A stretch of DNA of 64,000 bases from assembly GCA_022605405.1 (NCBI GenBank), contig JABYQQ010000022.1, forward strand, positions 372,001 to 436,000, read 5' to 3'. The notes under the pieces were generated by a model. It was not told the origin of the DNA. It searched no databases and saw only the letters and a list, made by a program, of their open reading frames with translations. A program made the position numbers and the translations under genes. Positions 47,531 to 59,666 of the stretch are shown one piece after another; within the stretch, counting starts at the first letter, position 1; each line of letters opens with the position of its first letter. This DNA comes from Earliella scabrosa. Lineage: Eukaryota > Basidiomycota > Agaricomycetes > Polyporales > Polyporaceae.

Positions 47531-48288
47531 TCATGTAACATTCAATCGTTCGAAAGGTGAATACACTAGTACAGTATATTCGATCACATACCAAGTTATA
47601 CAAGGCGGCGACGTGAGTTCCCCCAACGTTGCTACCTCACACAATACCCATCACACGAGAAGTCCGTGGAGAGTGGGTGAGGGAGAAAGAGGGAGCGCAG
47701 GTGCGAAGGCAAGACAGCCAGACAACTCGTTGAAGTCACCGCAGAAGGGGATAGTCCGGAACCGATCGGCTGAACGCACAAATATACACAAACGGAACGC
47801 GCGACGACAAAGGTTCAGACCAGGACCACACTGGAGATGAGTACGTATAGACGATGACTAGAATGTACTGTGATATACACAACGGTCAGCGACCATCCGG
47901 AACATACGAGGTGACGTACGCGTAGTGTTCGAGACACCACGAACGCGTCGCGGTGGCCAAGGCTCCATATACACCGGCATTGCTTCATCGTCCGTGTGCA
48001 AACCCGCGCCGTCAGCTGCGCTGTACCGTTCGCGCGATTGAACGGGATCCGTGCCAGCACAGAGGACTCACCGTGGTCAAGTTCGCTTTCGATGCCAACT
48101 CTTGATTCCAAGTCCCACTGTGCCACGGAAACCACACATGTCGCACAAGGAACGACGGCCCACGAGCAGACCTTCGGTGCAGCGACGGTTTGTAGGCACG
48201 GGCCACTCCGCGACAACCAGCGCTGTTGGTCCCGATTGGTAGAACATCTCAGCGATCTACTTGTAAGAGGATGAAGACGCTGTGACCA

Positions 48289-48609
48289 TCAGCGTATGAT
48301 AGAAATGAGAGTGACACGTGCCATGCGATACGAGCCACTGCACACGGCTTCGCAGTGCAGCTGGTGCAGGTCCATCTCCCGACCCTCGAACTGCAGTATC
48401 GACTTGTCCTTCGACACATGTCTCGACAGCCATTGTTCGAAGTACGCCTGGGTGGTCGACGTAGAGGACCGAGGGGAAAGCCGGCAATTGCTGTTTGAGG
48501 CTGCTACCCGTCCGCCATCCCGATCCCGCCATTTACCAACGTACCCGGCGAGCGGTGCGGAGACCACCGTCGGTGTCTGGCACCGGCGATCATTAAGGTC
48601 GAATACCAT
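48289..48609 (-). CDS. Possible ARID-like domain exon, partial
   Basis: An ATG at 48609 opens a 106-codon frame (MVFDLNDRRCQTPTVV) that includes AYFEQWLSRHVSKDK and FEGREMDLHQLHCEAVC. The order of a helix with FxxWL, then G-R-x-x-D-L-x-x-L, then a short Gly-containing turn resembles ARID DNA-binding domains of chromatin-remodelling subunits, which read IxGRxVDLxxLxxxVxxxGG. The frame likely continues after an intron into IAEMFYQSGPTALVVAEW (near 48220), where ARID domains have WxxIA. The donor could not be fixed and no tail was found. It could equally be an unrelated small protein. Treat the domain call as a suggestion. Confidence 0.3.
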   Translation of the reverse strand: MVFDLNDRRCQTPTVVSAPLAGYVGKWRDRDGGRVAASNSNCRLSPRSSTSTTQAYFEQWLSRHVSKDKSILQFEGREMDLHQLHCEAVCSGSYRMARVTLISIIR

Positions 48610-50987
48610 GATCGCTGAGATTAAGACACACCATAGAAGTTACGCATCCCCGGCACGTCATAATAGTCGTATCCATGCGTCCACCTCCACCCTCCACACA
48701 TGCGGGTAACGTCGGCACTCCATACGCACGTCTTGACACGAACGTTCTCGGATGTTGTATGCGGACAGACGGGAACGCGACGAGCACTCATAGCAGACGT
48801 TCATCGCATGCCGTGGACACCGGGGAGAGAACATACGCAGTGTGTTGCCATAGACATAGGAGGGTTTTGAGACCAGTCTGGGAGGAGTCAGAGTGGCGAC
48901 AAGATCGAAGCGCCAGGATATGGACGCCCAGCGCTCCGCAAGCGACCGCCTCCCCTTGTCTTCCCCAAGCCACTGTCTTCGCGGGTCCCTCCCCGACCTC
49001 TTACTATCGCCACTCCCGACTGTGCTACCCTAGTCACTACTGGATTGCAACTGCAGGCATACCGGAATACGCGATAATCGTCACCCATGCCGCCGTTATT
49101 CCACCGCATTCACGGCACGCTTTAACGCTTTATGCCGCGATAGGTCGTCCCGCCTTGCCCTATCGCCAATCGACTGCAAGCAGTTCAGGTCATCAACATG
49201 AAGGGACCGCTGTTACAGCGACATACCCAGCGGGAGGAGTGTCGCTGAACAAACAGGTGCGTTTCTGTGTCGCATATGTCATCTGCACACGGCATCCACC
49301 ACACGGCAAAGAAAGGATCAACCCACCACATTTCCGTGTTCATACTGTCATCGAAGAGGCGTTGCGCACATTCAGTCGTCTTGGGGTCTTGACGTGAAAC
49401 TACCCATCCGTTGTTCACGTCCCTTGGGAGAGATAGACAGAATCTCTCCCTCGTCCTAACGGAGCATGCTGACGAATATCCGCCACGAACGAATACTCAG
49501 CGATGGACAGCGTATGCGCACGCGCTGTGGCACATCAAGGTGGGTCGGTTCGTACTATATCCTGCCATTAACGCGTGGTGACGGCTTTTACTTCGCGGAC
49601 ATGCAGGCGTCCCCATGCCTGATCGCGAGGTGCCGAAGGGAATAGGGTACAGAAGGGATTGAACGATTATCATGGCAACAGCAGCTGTACTATAGGTAAG
49701 CCCACTTCAGCGATGCATGGCAGAACAGTTACTCACCTACAGACAGACACACGATAGTCGGATGTATATGACAGGATTCGGTTATCTAATTCAGGTAGAA
49801 ATGTCACAGCCTGCACGGGCTTGAAGGTCTAATGGGAGGGAACGGAAACCATCGTCTCTGATGTGACAAGCACGGCCTAGGAGAGCCATATGAACGACGA
49901 CATGCACGACACGTGTAACGATGCGACGTTCTTCACACCTGCATGCTCTGATGATGGATTGTGCCACAGATCAACGACACGGTCGTCAAACACGACTCAA
50001 TATATGCTTCACCAGCGAGCATTCACAGCATTCCGGTTCGGTTCTCGAACGATTACGCGCGAGAACGTCGCCCGGCTGGGACGATGAACTGTGATGGCGG
50101 ATCCGATTTATACAATCGATGGGGCCATGGTCATTAACATTGAGGGTACGTGCGACGAGGTCCCGAACTCACTCGATGTCATTGTTGATACTGTCTCCCT
50201 GCATCCCAACAGGACGTCGAGACCGTCTAGTCCATATGCCGGTCAGTCGATAACGCATCATACAGGAAGCAATACCTCTGACATTGCTTCAGGGACGTCG
50301 CAAGAACGCAGTTTGATGTTATGAACAGCGACGGGATCGACACCGATGTACCCAGGATGCACTAGTATGGAAGACTCAATGCAGCGTGGGCCGCTGCCCG
50401 CAGATCCCACGGGGCGTATAATGTGGCACGAAAGTATCGCGAGCGCTCAAGACCCGGCAATCTGGATGAGATGCCGGCAAACTACGGTGGAAGGTCTCGT
50501 CGCTTAAGTGCAAAGCGTGAGGGTTGTGCTGATCCCCCTCAGTGACAGGATAATACGACACACGCCGGTGTCCCGATAGCCATGTTCACACTGATTGTCG
50601 TATGTTGCGCAGTTAAAGAGAGCCTCTATAAGCATCGAAAGGCTCGCCGGCAATTCCCGTGTATTTGCCCATGAGGTCTTTCCAAACAAACCTTAAACGC
50701 TTCTCGGGATTCAAGCGCCTGCTGCTCGACTGGTCTAATTGCATCTGTCCGTGTTTTCACTGTGCTACAGTCTGCTTTGGATTCCGCATTCATCGCAACT
50801 CCTTCTGCTGCTGCCACATAACACCAGAACACTACACTGTCTACGTCCGCCGTCGTTATACCATGTCCCAATATTGTCCCAACCTCGCTGTGGTACGGTT
50901 CAGCTCCCGTTTACAGACTGACGTTTGATTTACGCGTTTCCCTCACACGCGACGCGACGCGACTTCCGGCGACCCAACTGTAACACA
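48610..50987. other. No gene resolved
   Basis: The longest plus-strand ORF (48675-49397, 240 codons) lacks motifs, and its Arg/Ser/His-rich composition suggests a shadow frame. Between 49400 and 50980 only short ORFs appear. The 150 bases before 50988 are the presumed promoter of the second cysteine-cluster gene. Confidence 0.3.
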
Positions 50988-52319
50988 ATGACGAAGCAAC
51001 CCGATGGAAAGAACACGAATGGAGATAGTGGCCGGTGGATCCAGAGCATTTGTGATCGATGTGCATCCAAACAGCAGCTGGTACGTTGTCCTCGCGACAT
51101 TCCTATGTGAACTGACACTCTCTAGTGCGACACGGGCACCCCCTGCTGCCCCTGTCTGTCCGCCGCCGCCGAGTGCAAATATTCGGCGCATGTCTCTGTC
51201 CTCAACTGCGGCGTACGCGGCTCCGTCCCGCCGTACTTCCGGCAGAGCGACATGTCCATGGAAACGTCGACGGCTCCGATAGATGGCACATATTACACGT
51301 CCTCTCTCACCGAAACTGGGTTTCCCTCCCAGGACCAAGGCATCGTCGAGGCCGGTGGCTACACCCAGGTACCAATTTGCATTCTCCGCACCTACGTTGT
51401 AATCACTAACGACGTACGTCCCACCGTCGCCCCTCCGCCCTTCCAAAGGCCTCCAGCCAATACGAGAGAACGTCGCCATCTTCATCCGCTGACCGCGTCG
51501 CGGATCATCGTCAGCACGAGCAGCACATTCCAAGTAGCCAATCCCAGACAGTCCCGCCCGTGCATCAGCCGTCCGCCACCCCCACACCATGGCGCGCGGA
51601 ACAACGTGAGTGCGATATAGATAGCTGGATGTTCACGCTCATGACAATCCTTGCTCAGAAGTCGAGCCTTCCACCACCATCAACACCACTTACGGACACG
51701 GTACGTCTCATAGAGGAATTGCCTCCATCCGAACGTTCGCCAGAAGGAACTCAAATTGCGCACCGTAGTCCAGACGCCCGTCGTCGCACCTCATGCGGCC
51801 GTCCCGTTCAATCCCGCAGCCATACAACCAACGTGTACGTCCGTCGTACATATCGTCCCACGCAACGCTAACGTCCATCCGCTATGAATACACAAACGTC
51901 TGTGGATGATCAGGGACGTCGGCTTCGTCGTCATCGATGTCCCTTCCTCAATATGCCGTCCCACAGTTCCTTTCCCAGGGGCCGGCGGCCAACCCCGTTC
52001 ACGGCAACGACGTCGACCCTCACGCGTCAGGCTATCAAGTTCTTGGCGAACAAAGTACGCGTCCTCTGTCATTCTGCATGTCCACTCGTCTGTCGTAGTG
52101 ATACCGACCGGATATCAGCATCATCGACGCAGAGCGTCCCTTACACTGCTCCTACAGACGGTACGTCTAATGAGGTGTACACCTCATGCACATGATTTCA
52201 CCGCTATCTCACCACCAGGTCCAGTAGGTCATACTCACACAGCCAATACATTCGAACACGAGTACGCATTGAAACATTCATACAATTGGGACAACGTGCA
52301 ATCCGTGAACACCGCGTGA
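50988..52319 (+). CDS. Small Zn(II)2Cys6-pattern protein (ZC2), homologue of ZC1
   Basis: Exon 1 (50988-51080, MTKQPDGKNTNGDSG) and exon 2 (51126-51368) are clear. They give CDRC, six residues, then CDTGTPCCPC and LSAAAEC: zinc-cluster spacing C22, C25, C32, C38, C41, C48, followed by KYSAHVSVLNC, which matches ZC1 YSAHVGALQC. The 45-base intron before Cys 3 equals the ZC1 intron. Further exons by splice signals: 51449-51605, 51659-51700, 51747-51834, 51914-52054, 52099-52160 and 52219-52319; 927 bases in all, open, 308 residues. However, the most protein-like frames of exons 5 and 6 (ELKLRTVVQTPVVAPHAAV; SLPQYAVPQFLSQGPAANP) are one base out of phase with exons 4 and 7. Some boundaries are therefore wrong, or two compensating indels occurred. 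The tail is Ser/Pro/Gln-rich. Function is unknown; transcription-related is inference. Confidence 0.65.
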
Positions 52320-54897
52320 ACGATCGCCGTCGCCGAGCAGGAATAGCGTCTCGCAAACAACCTCATATGTACCTTGTACCGTATCTCGCGTGTTTTCTTG
52401 ATTGTCATGTATCGCCGACCGACATGTACACCTCTTGCCTCACAACGTGCAATACAGGATACATGTATCGCCCACATGCTACCGACTGTCCAGTCATAAA
52501 GAACATGACATGGAACGTCCGATCGGAGCCCGCGGACTCGACCGGCTGCTATTTAATTATGCGAGTAGAAGGACCCTTCCTTCGAATTACTCATATCGGA
52601 CGGAAACCGCCAGGGTCCTGAAAATTTCTCGTATCGCATCAAGGGAGGGAATACCCGCCATTCCTCGGAAGACCGACGATCATTGAGTCGTACTGTTATT
52701 AGACCGTAACCCGGTACGGTCCATTGCAACGAGCCGCATCGAAAAGCTTCAGCCAAAATTCATTCCTACACAGTAGGACCTTCTCTTTATCAAACGCAAG
52801 CACAAGCGGTTTACCGCAATGTGCACTCTATTGAGTGTCAATTTGCCTTATAGGGAACAGTATCACGAACAATTAGCTGACGGGTCCCGCGCCGTCGGAA
52901 GGCCGGTCTATCTGCATACGTGTGTATTGCTCGAACTTCGACACCTCTCCGTGATGCGTTCTCACAGAAGTCTTCTTCTTCTTGCCACATGTCTCCGGCA
53001 AACCCTCAGCCCTGAAACATCTATCATGAGTGCCCGCGAACTAACAAAGAAGGGGTAGGCTTAGTACGAACCAGTGTTTCTGTTACAGTTCGCACGGTCG
53101 GTGCGATTCGAGCACCACCTCCAGTCATACGCTCGTTGGTGAGCCTTGGACCATATTCGGGACAAATAGCGGGGGGGGGGGTGCTTGATGCTTGAGATAC
53201 GAGACGAACCATCAATTGCACAAGCGGCCAGAGGCAAGAACGAGCTTGGAGAATGAACACAGTGGGTACAGCGCACGGAACTGTGTACCTAGCGTCCGGC
53301 TGGGCAATTCGTCATGCGGATGTGTCATCGGGATACCTTTCCGCCATAGAAGCGCCAGACAAAACTTTCCGCGAGAGAGAGAGAGAGAGAGGGATTCGGA
53401 GAGCGCGAGCACATGCGGCAGCCAAGTCCCCAATTGGCGCGCATGCTGCGCAACTCCAGGTGTTCCGCTTAGAAAATCGAGGATGCCCTACAAGCCCCCG
53501 CCCCGCATAGGAGGCGCAAACGCACTAGGCCGGGCAGGGCTCTTCACCCGCTTCTCACACTCTGCCCTACCCACGGCGCAGAGTGTGACTCAGTGGGCAG
53601 AAGCCAGGCTCATATTGCATCTCCGGCAGTCCTGCGGACACACCCAGCATGAGCGGTTCGTCTGTTTAACCTGGAGTCCGCACTCTACCTTAATACATAC
53701 CTGCTCACGAGCAAACCTGCGTGTCTCGCGCTCCCCCCATCCACCAACCCGCCAGGTCCCCAAATGGATGGAACAGCAATTTCTCACCCCTACCGTCAAC
53801 ACGACACGCTCATCGTTGACGGCGTTGGAAAAGACAGCGTCCAGTTTTAATCGGCACGGCCGATGGCGACAAGTAGGTGGACTAGCGTTTTATGTCATGT
53901 AGGACGCCATCTTCGACGTCGGATCGACTTCCTACTTGGCGACGTGCGCCTACACGAGCCATAAGTGTTTTCAGTGTTCACAGTCGTGGACTGCGTCGGG
54001 AAGTACACTGAACGATCTCCTCCACCGCAAGTGCCAGACAGGTCGTTCCACACATCATGTTGACAACAAACAGAGCACGATTCCCAATACAAGGCATTAA
54101 CAACAGTTGTCTGCCTCAATATAGGCATATGGACATCTTAATTAACGATGTTGAACGCATCACATTATAATCGGCTCGGGTATAACGTGCTATCCTGGAT
54201 TATATTCGAACCTTTGTGATCTCCTCGAAGGATCACGGCCATGTGTTCCCCGGGGGAAGGGGGTATTTGGTCGGACGTTATCTGTGGGTGCAACTCTGGA
54301 TGTCAACTAAAATATATTATCTCACTAACACATCAATCATATAATATCACTGGCATATCAATCACGAACACAGTGTTGCCTCATTAAGATTACATTCACA
54401 CGATCTTATCCGGTCCCAGCAGCTGTTTCCAAGCACAGCACCCCCACCCCTTACTTACCGTCAACCCTCATAACCCCACCGCGGATCGGGAGAGTCACTC
54501 GCAATGCTCGCAAGCTCTCGCCTACAACCCCTTCATGACACACTCACGCGCATGCAAGACCTGGAGAGAAACTCAGGTATGCCAGATAATCACAGTCTTC
54601 CATTAAGACTAAACCGGTACTTACGCGGCATACGACGCGTAAACATCCGGTCTACGGAACAATAATATAACAGCATCACCTCCGGAGTACCACGAACCCA
54701 ATGCGACCACTTTCAGGCTGCCACAGACACGCAGGAGTGAGAGGACGCCATCGCGCGTGGATTCACCGAAGCACAACTCGATGTTGTGGGACGATATCAT
54801 GTCCCAGATAGTAAGGCATCCATTGTTGTAACCACCCGAACTGACTACATTACCAACGGTCTAAGGGCGACAACGACAATTCGCCCAGGCTTCAAAG
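52320..54897. other. Gene-poor stretch, simple repeats
   Basis: No resolvable gene. It holds a GA microsatellite (53373-53391), a run of ten or so G at about 53171, and AT-richer DNA at 54290-54370 with repeated catatcaatca/catcaatcat motifs. Short plus-strand frames near 54750-54830 may be upstream exons of the RING gene. Confidence 0.35.
53373..53391 (+). repeat. (GA)n microsatellite
   Basis: Nine perfect GA units within a purine-rich tract. It lies in no gene I can support. The number of units should vary between strains. Confidence 0.9.
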
Positions 54898-55824
54898 GTC
54901 AGAGCCATCGGCTGTCTCCCCGTGGACCGCGCCCGAACATTCGCTCGCATGCACAACGATCAACCAGCTGACGGCTGAGCTGTCAACCATAAAGGCACAA
55001 CGCGATACGTACGCCATTATGTTGGAAGCTAGCATATGTGACCTCGCAAATTCGAAGTTCACGACGAAGGACGTTGGTCGGGGAGCGGATCTGAAGTGGA
55101 TCTTGAACATTCTGGAAGAAGAATACAGTTGTTCCCTGTGCGTAAGCGCGCTCACCGCTACTTAATCGTCAAGTCGGCTTCACACTCATTATCGCACCGA
55201 CAGCTGCTTTGAGATCATGTCAGTGATGACGATCACATTAGTCGCTGATGCACACAAGCTAATGCCACGACAGCGCCGAACCGTATTCCATCAACAATCC
55301 CAACTGCGGACATTCCTTCTGCGCGATATGCCTCCTTAAATGGGTACTCGCTTCTGTTCACGATTGCTGCGGATATTGGCACGCCGACCTTATGTGTCCC
55401 CTGTGTCGTGCGAAGCTTCCCGACGTCCCCAGCACCACCCCTCGGTCCATCCAGTCGTTTCCCTTCATACCGAATCGTGCATGTAAGGCGACCGCGAGCA
55501 GGCTGCTTTCCATACTTGCGGAGGCGGTACGTCACGCCGGCATCGGCGAATACTCCACTGGCACGCTGCCCGACGGAGGCGAGTGGCACGGGACGATCGA
55601 CGACAGGATCGCGGCATGGGGGGAATCAGGGACCGCTCTCCTGGAATGGAAGAAGCGGGCAAGGCGAGCAGCGTTGCGAGCCGTGGGCTGTCCGCACACT
55701 ATGCTGACTAATGGATATTGATCGTAGGGTCGGGGATGACCGTATGACACAGCTCCTCACATACTGGAAGCTGATGCAAGGGCAGGACTTCCGATGGTTT
55801 AAACGCGAGGTCGACTGTGACTAA
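54898..55824 (+). CDS. RING-finger protein, probable E3 ubiquitin ligase
   Basis: The exon from 54898 encodes a helical, probably coiled-coil segment (LTAELSTIKAQRDTYAIMLE), then LNILEEEYSCSL. A second small exon (from 55202) gives CFEIMS, and the exon from 55274 gives NPNCGHSFCAICLLKW, about 20 residues, then MCPLCRAKLP: a C-x2-C, C-x-H-x2-C-x2-C, C-x2-C RING of the C3HC4 class. RING proteins pass ubiquitin from E2 to substrate. The frame runs on to 55680 (RIAAWGESGTALLEWKK), then an intron leads to a final exon (LMQGQDFRWFKREVDCD) with the stop at 55824. The short exon does not join the RING exon in phase with the obvious donors, so one boundary is unresolved or a base has been lost. The start lies further upstream and was not found. 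Identity of the domain is firm; the model is partial. Confidence 0.65.
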
Positions 55825-56273
55825 CAAGACAACACTACCAGCGCAGGTACTTGGCCGACTATTCGAACACACACACCATGCCTAACGTACTAACGCAGCC
55901 GATAGGCCCGCACAGGTTCTTCTTATGCTTTTCCGAGACGCTATCGTGTCACATCATTCCACTCAGTCCTCCCTCACCGCCACGCCCCCCCCCCCCTTCG
56001 GACCCGTCAACTCATCGGAACATCCTCATCCGCGCAGCCAGTCGTTTCATATCTATCCATGTCCTCCACTCCACGCAGACTTTCGTTGAACATTGTAGTT
56101 ATAGTGTAATTCTCAGCAACGCGGCTTTCCAGCATTGTATCTTCATAGGATCGGGCACGACACTGCATGCACGGCAACAAGGACATCGACATGCAAGCAT
56201 CACGTACATATCATTCAGTCCTCGTGAGCACAGAATCACATGCCGTTGTACGTAACACCCAGACGTGAGAACG

Positions 56274-56504
56274 TCATACCAGGGGTGTACGGAGACAGCT
56301 ACACTGTAATCGCACGCCTTCTAACTCCACAGCAATCCGTTTCCTCCGCTCGGTCTCTTGTAAAAAAAGACCCCGAAACTCCTCTATCAAGTGCTGCGTG
56401 ACGTCCAGAGATTCCTGCAGACGGTGTATTCGAGCACGTCGACTGCGTGAAACCGCCTGCAGTTTCTCAAGCCGACGTAGGGTCCATAGCTGACGGCGTC
56501 GCAT
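56274..56504 (-). CDS. Coiled-coil C-terminal exon, gene incomplete
   Basis: From an ATG at 56504 the frame reads RRLEKLQAVSRSRRARIHRL, then LIEEFRGLFLQETERRKRI, an amphipathic, charged, probable coiled coil, and stops at 56274. It follows a gtatgt..cacgcag intron (about 56508-56550), so it is more likely a last exon than a whole gene. The frame just upstream ends in TCQCVQCRQ, like the end of a RING finger (C-x2-C-x-x), but the rest of such a domain was not found. Plausible reading: tail of a second RING/coiled-coil protein on the opposite strand to the 55-kb gene. Identity is uncertain. Confidence 0.35.
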   Translation of the reverse strand: MRRRQLWTLRRLEKLQAVSRSRRARIHRLQESLDVTQHLIEEFRGLFLQETERRKRIAVELEGVRLQCSCLRTPLV

Positions 56505-58160
56505 TACTGTACTGCGTGAATACAACATGACAAGGCGTAAACTGGGATACATACGTTGTCTACATTGAACACATTGACAGGTATTCACGAGACCGTTGGT
56601 CCGTCTGAACGAACGAGTTCCTGTGTATCGACGGCTACCACGCAACAACATCATCCCCAGTTGAATGCGACAAACCTGGCCATTGCACTCACCAGGTCGC
56701 GTATTGAAACAACATACGTATTCCAACAGAGCATACACGAATGACAGCAAGCAACGGTACCGCGCCGACATAAGCTGCTCAAATACGACTCATACAAAAA
56801 GGCGGATGTCACCGGTACGATGGTTTTATGGTCGCGGGACGCAGGCGGCGTTCGCCCCCCAAAAATGGAAATCCGTCCTGGGTATCCCAAGCAGATGACA
56901 TAATCGCGTCCCCACACGTGTATCTGCTCCTCACCCCCATACTTAACATGCAATCACCCTCGTATTCTCTATCAACATGGAGCCATGATACATCGCAACC
57001 CCACGATTTCGGACCCGCGCTGCACTCCACTCCGTTGTTACTATATTTGAGTAAAGGCTCTCCAAACCCGCCCCTCCTCGTGTATGATCTCAGGGACCGA
57101 CATCTGGTATTGCATCGACCGCGTCTGGGCCATCAGGCGTGTGCTGTAGCCCAGACCGGCACCTGCACAAGATAAGTCGTTTAACAAAAGACGCCGCACG
57201 CCACACTCCAGAATTCAACTTCGCATTCCTGACAGCACACGCATGACCGCCATTTCGGCCAACATCCCAGTAAGCACCACACCACCACGCGCACCAAGGA
57301 TCACACTGACACATCGAAGAACGTAACGATTCAGATATACCGGTTTCGCTCGCATTGTGACAAAGGGACACTCTCGTTCCTCACAATTTACCTTCGAGAA
57401 GGATTCACCGGCCATTTCGAAGATCCGCACTTACCGGCCGGTGTTAATAGATACGCAGAATTCATTGGCCATTCTGCTCCACCGTATCGAATCTTCTATG
57501 CCTCTACCGTTCAATACCATCGACCGCTGCGCAGCGGAAAGATACACTGGTCAGGCGAGTTTATTGTAACACGCGTAACGGCTCAAGAGAGGACGCGGTA
57601 TACGCACGTAACCGAGCGCGACCAGCAGGACGCGTTCATAACTGTCAACTGGTCAGTAACGACACTCATCACGCCGAACATTGAACACATCTCTAAAATC
57701 ACCCAATTCATACCTCCACGATCCCGTAGGATGGTTCATCGGCTACGCAAGATCGCACCCGAATGTCGGTAAATCGAGTGTGTAGACAATACCGGATGCA
57801 TTGTATAGATCGCGTGCGACGAATGCAACACGTAACATTATCCCAATCACCGATATCCAGCCCATCATGCATTGGGTTACTCGTGTAGCTCCGGCTACTT
57901 CACGCGCATCCGTTCTCCATACAGGTACGGTTCTAACCCAAAACGGGCTTATATGCAACGCCGCCCCACATTCAAGTTCACTCTCACGACCAGCGAGGGG
58001 GTGAATTCAATCATCTCCTACAGCGTACAGCAAATCCGCGAAATCCCAACCAAGCATTCACCTTCTCCATGTCTCTGCGGGACTTAATCCGGTACGCTGC
58101 ACAATTAATGACGTCAGGGAAACCATGATTGCTGATTATGCCACAACCAAACACCACTTA
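56505..58160. other. Unresolved, no gene called
   Basis: Short ORFs on both strands, none with a motif. It probably includes upstream exons of the coiled-coil gene (minus strand, up to about 57 kb). The part next to 58161 is the FB10 3' flank. Confidence 0.3.
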
Positions 58161-59419
58161 CTACATGCCACGGACGCCACCATCCCACCAACACGAACGT
58201 TCACCCGTTCTGTCGCAAGCATCGGCGGCATACTTCCACACACGTCCATCGAAATCACTCCGACGGAACGTAGTGCAGGACAGGAATGCCACCTTGAAAG
58301 GCGGGCGGGAGGAGCCAAGTTTCCGGAACATTGGTAAGATCCACCTCCGAAGGTAATCCTCCAGCTCATCGCATATACAGTACACCGGCTCGACGCTCAA
58401 AGCGCAAAGGGTGGGTAACAGGTTCTGGGATGTTGAGAGGGTATCAAGAATGCACTACGGTCAAATACTTCAACACGACTGTCATCGTTAAAGACCTTCG
58501 TAGCACTTACACATGTTAGCCCAATGACCGTATCAAACGCCCATTCCTCGTCGTCGTCGATGGAATCTTCGCGAAGCAGCATTGGTCCACCCCAATAAAA
58601 CCCGGCGTGTTGAAGATTAGGAAACGCGCGGGTCATAAGAGTAAGAAGGGGGTAGGTCAAACCGACAATGGTACTCGCGACGAACGATTTCAAGCGCTCC
58701 AACGAGTGTCCGCTCCGCAGACCACGCAGAAACTCTAGAACATCACGGGGGTCTATGAATGTATCCAGCAATAATGTTTGAAGATCGCGATACGAAACCA
58801 AGGAAAGTGCCAGGGTAGATGAATGTGTTTCGATGGATATAAGATTCGGTAGCGCATATATACTGCGGTTGTAACGGGGGTCTTCAGGAAACCACATATT
58901 GAGCAGCGGGGAAGGTGGTGTGCGAACGACCCCACATTTCTTGAAAGACGCGATGGCCTGTACGACGGAAACTTCTCTCATGCAGAGTATTAACGACCGT
59001 ACGTTCCATGCGTGTGACAACACTTGCGCTAGCAGAGGGATTGCGAGGAAGGCCGATACGTCGTTCGCGGATCGATACGACAAGGTCCGAATGGCGAAGA
59101 CGGGAGGAAGACGCCGATGACCAGCGCGACGCATAGGCACGCCTGACAACAGGCCTTTTAGGACGGGCTGGGCGTTATCGTCTGTAATATACACCGCCCC
59201 GTATAGCACGATGCTAACGGCACCATGTATATACAGAGATACGCCCGCGAGATTGGCCATCCCTCGGGGAGTTAACATCCACGCAAGTCGGATGTATATC
59301 TCTACAGGCAGTTCAAGACCCTTCCGATTGAGCGTTCTAGAGGCACCACGAGAATACGGTGAGCAACCAGCGCATCACTTCCCACCAGAGTAAACAGTTA
59401 CCTACCGCATGTTGGTCAT
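58161..59419 (-). CDS. F-box-like protein (FB10), outside the array
   Basis: Exon 1 is tiny (59419-59406, MTNM plus part of an Arg codon). After a 69-base intron (gtaggt to ctctag) exon 2 runs 59336-58511, and after 86 bases exon 3 runs 58424-58161; all junctions keep phase, giving 367 residues. The N terminus carries an F-box-like helix set (LELPVEIYIRLAWMLTPRGM, then LAGVSLYIHGAVSIVLY). Leucine-rich strands follow (ALPNLISIETHSSTLAL, DLQTLLLDTFIDPRDVLEFL, AFPNLQHAGFYWGGP). The C terminus is Cys/Trp-rich (CICDELEDYLRRWILPMF). It lacks the W-P-W module of the 5-27 kb array, so it belongs to another subfamily. A substrate-receptor role is inferred. No lesions are visible. Confidence 0.72.
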
Positions 59420-59666
59420 ATGGCGTCACAACGAGCGTTCACGATAACGAGCAAGAGCACACAACGTTGGTCGGGGATAACGATATTGGTACAAGCCGCC
59501 GCTTGGAGGTTTATATATATGTATACACAGTAGGGCTCCGCAAAGGAGAACGGGACCAACACCGTCAAACTCTCCACACGTTGTGCGAGAACAACCCCAA
59601 TCGTGGCGTAAATCGAGATAAGCGAATATACACAACACGCGTCCGGAACGAGGTACCTAGACCGTT

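Noticed and set aside
48675..49397. 240-codon plus-strand ORF
   Set aside because: Composition dominated by Arg, Ser, His and Pro, no motif, no splice context and no repeat; kept only as an open frame.
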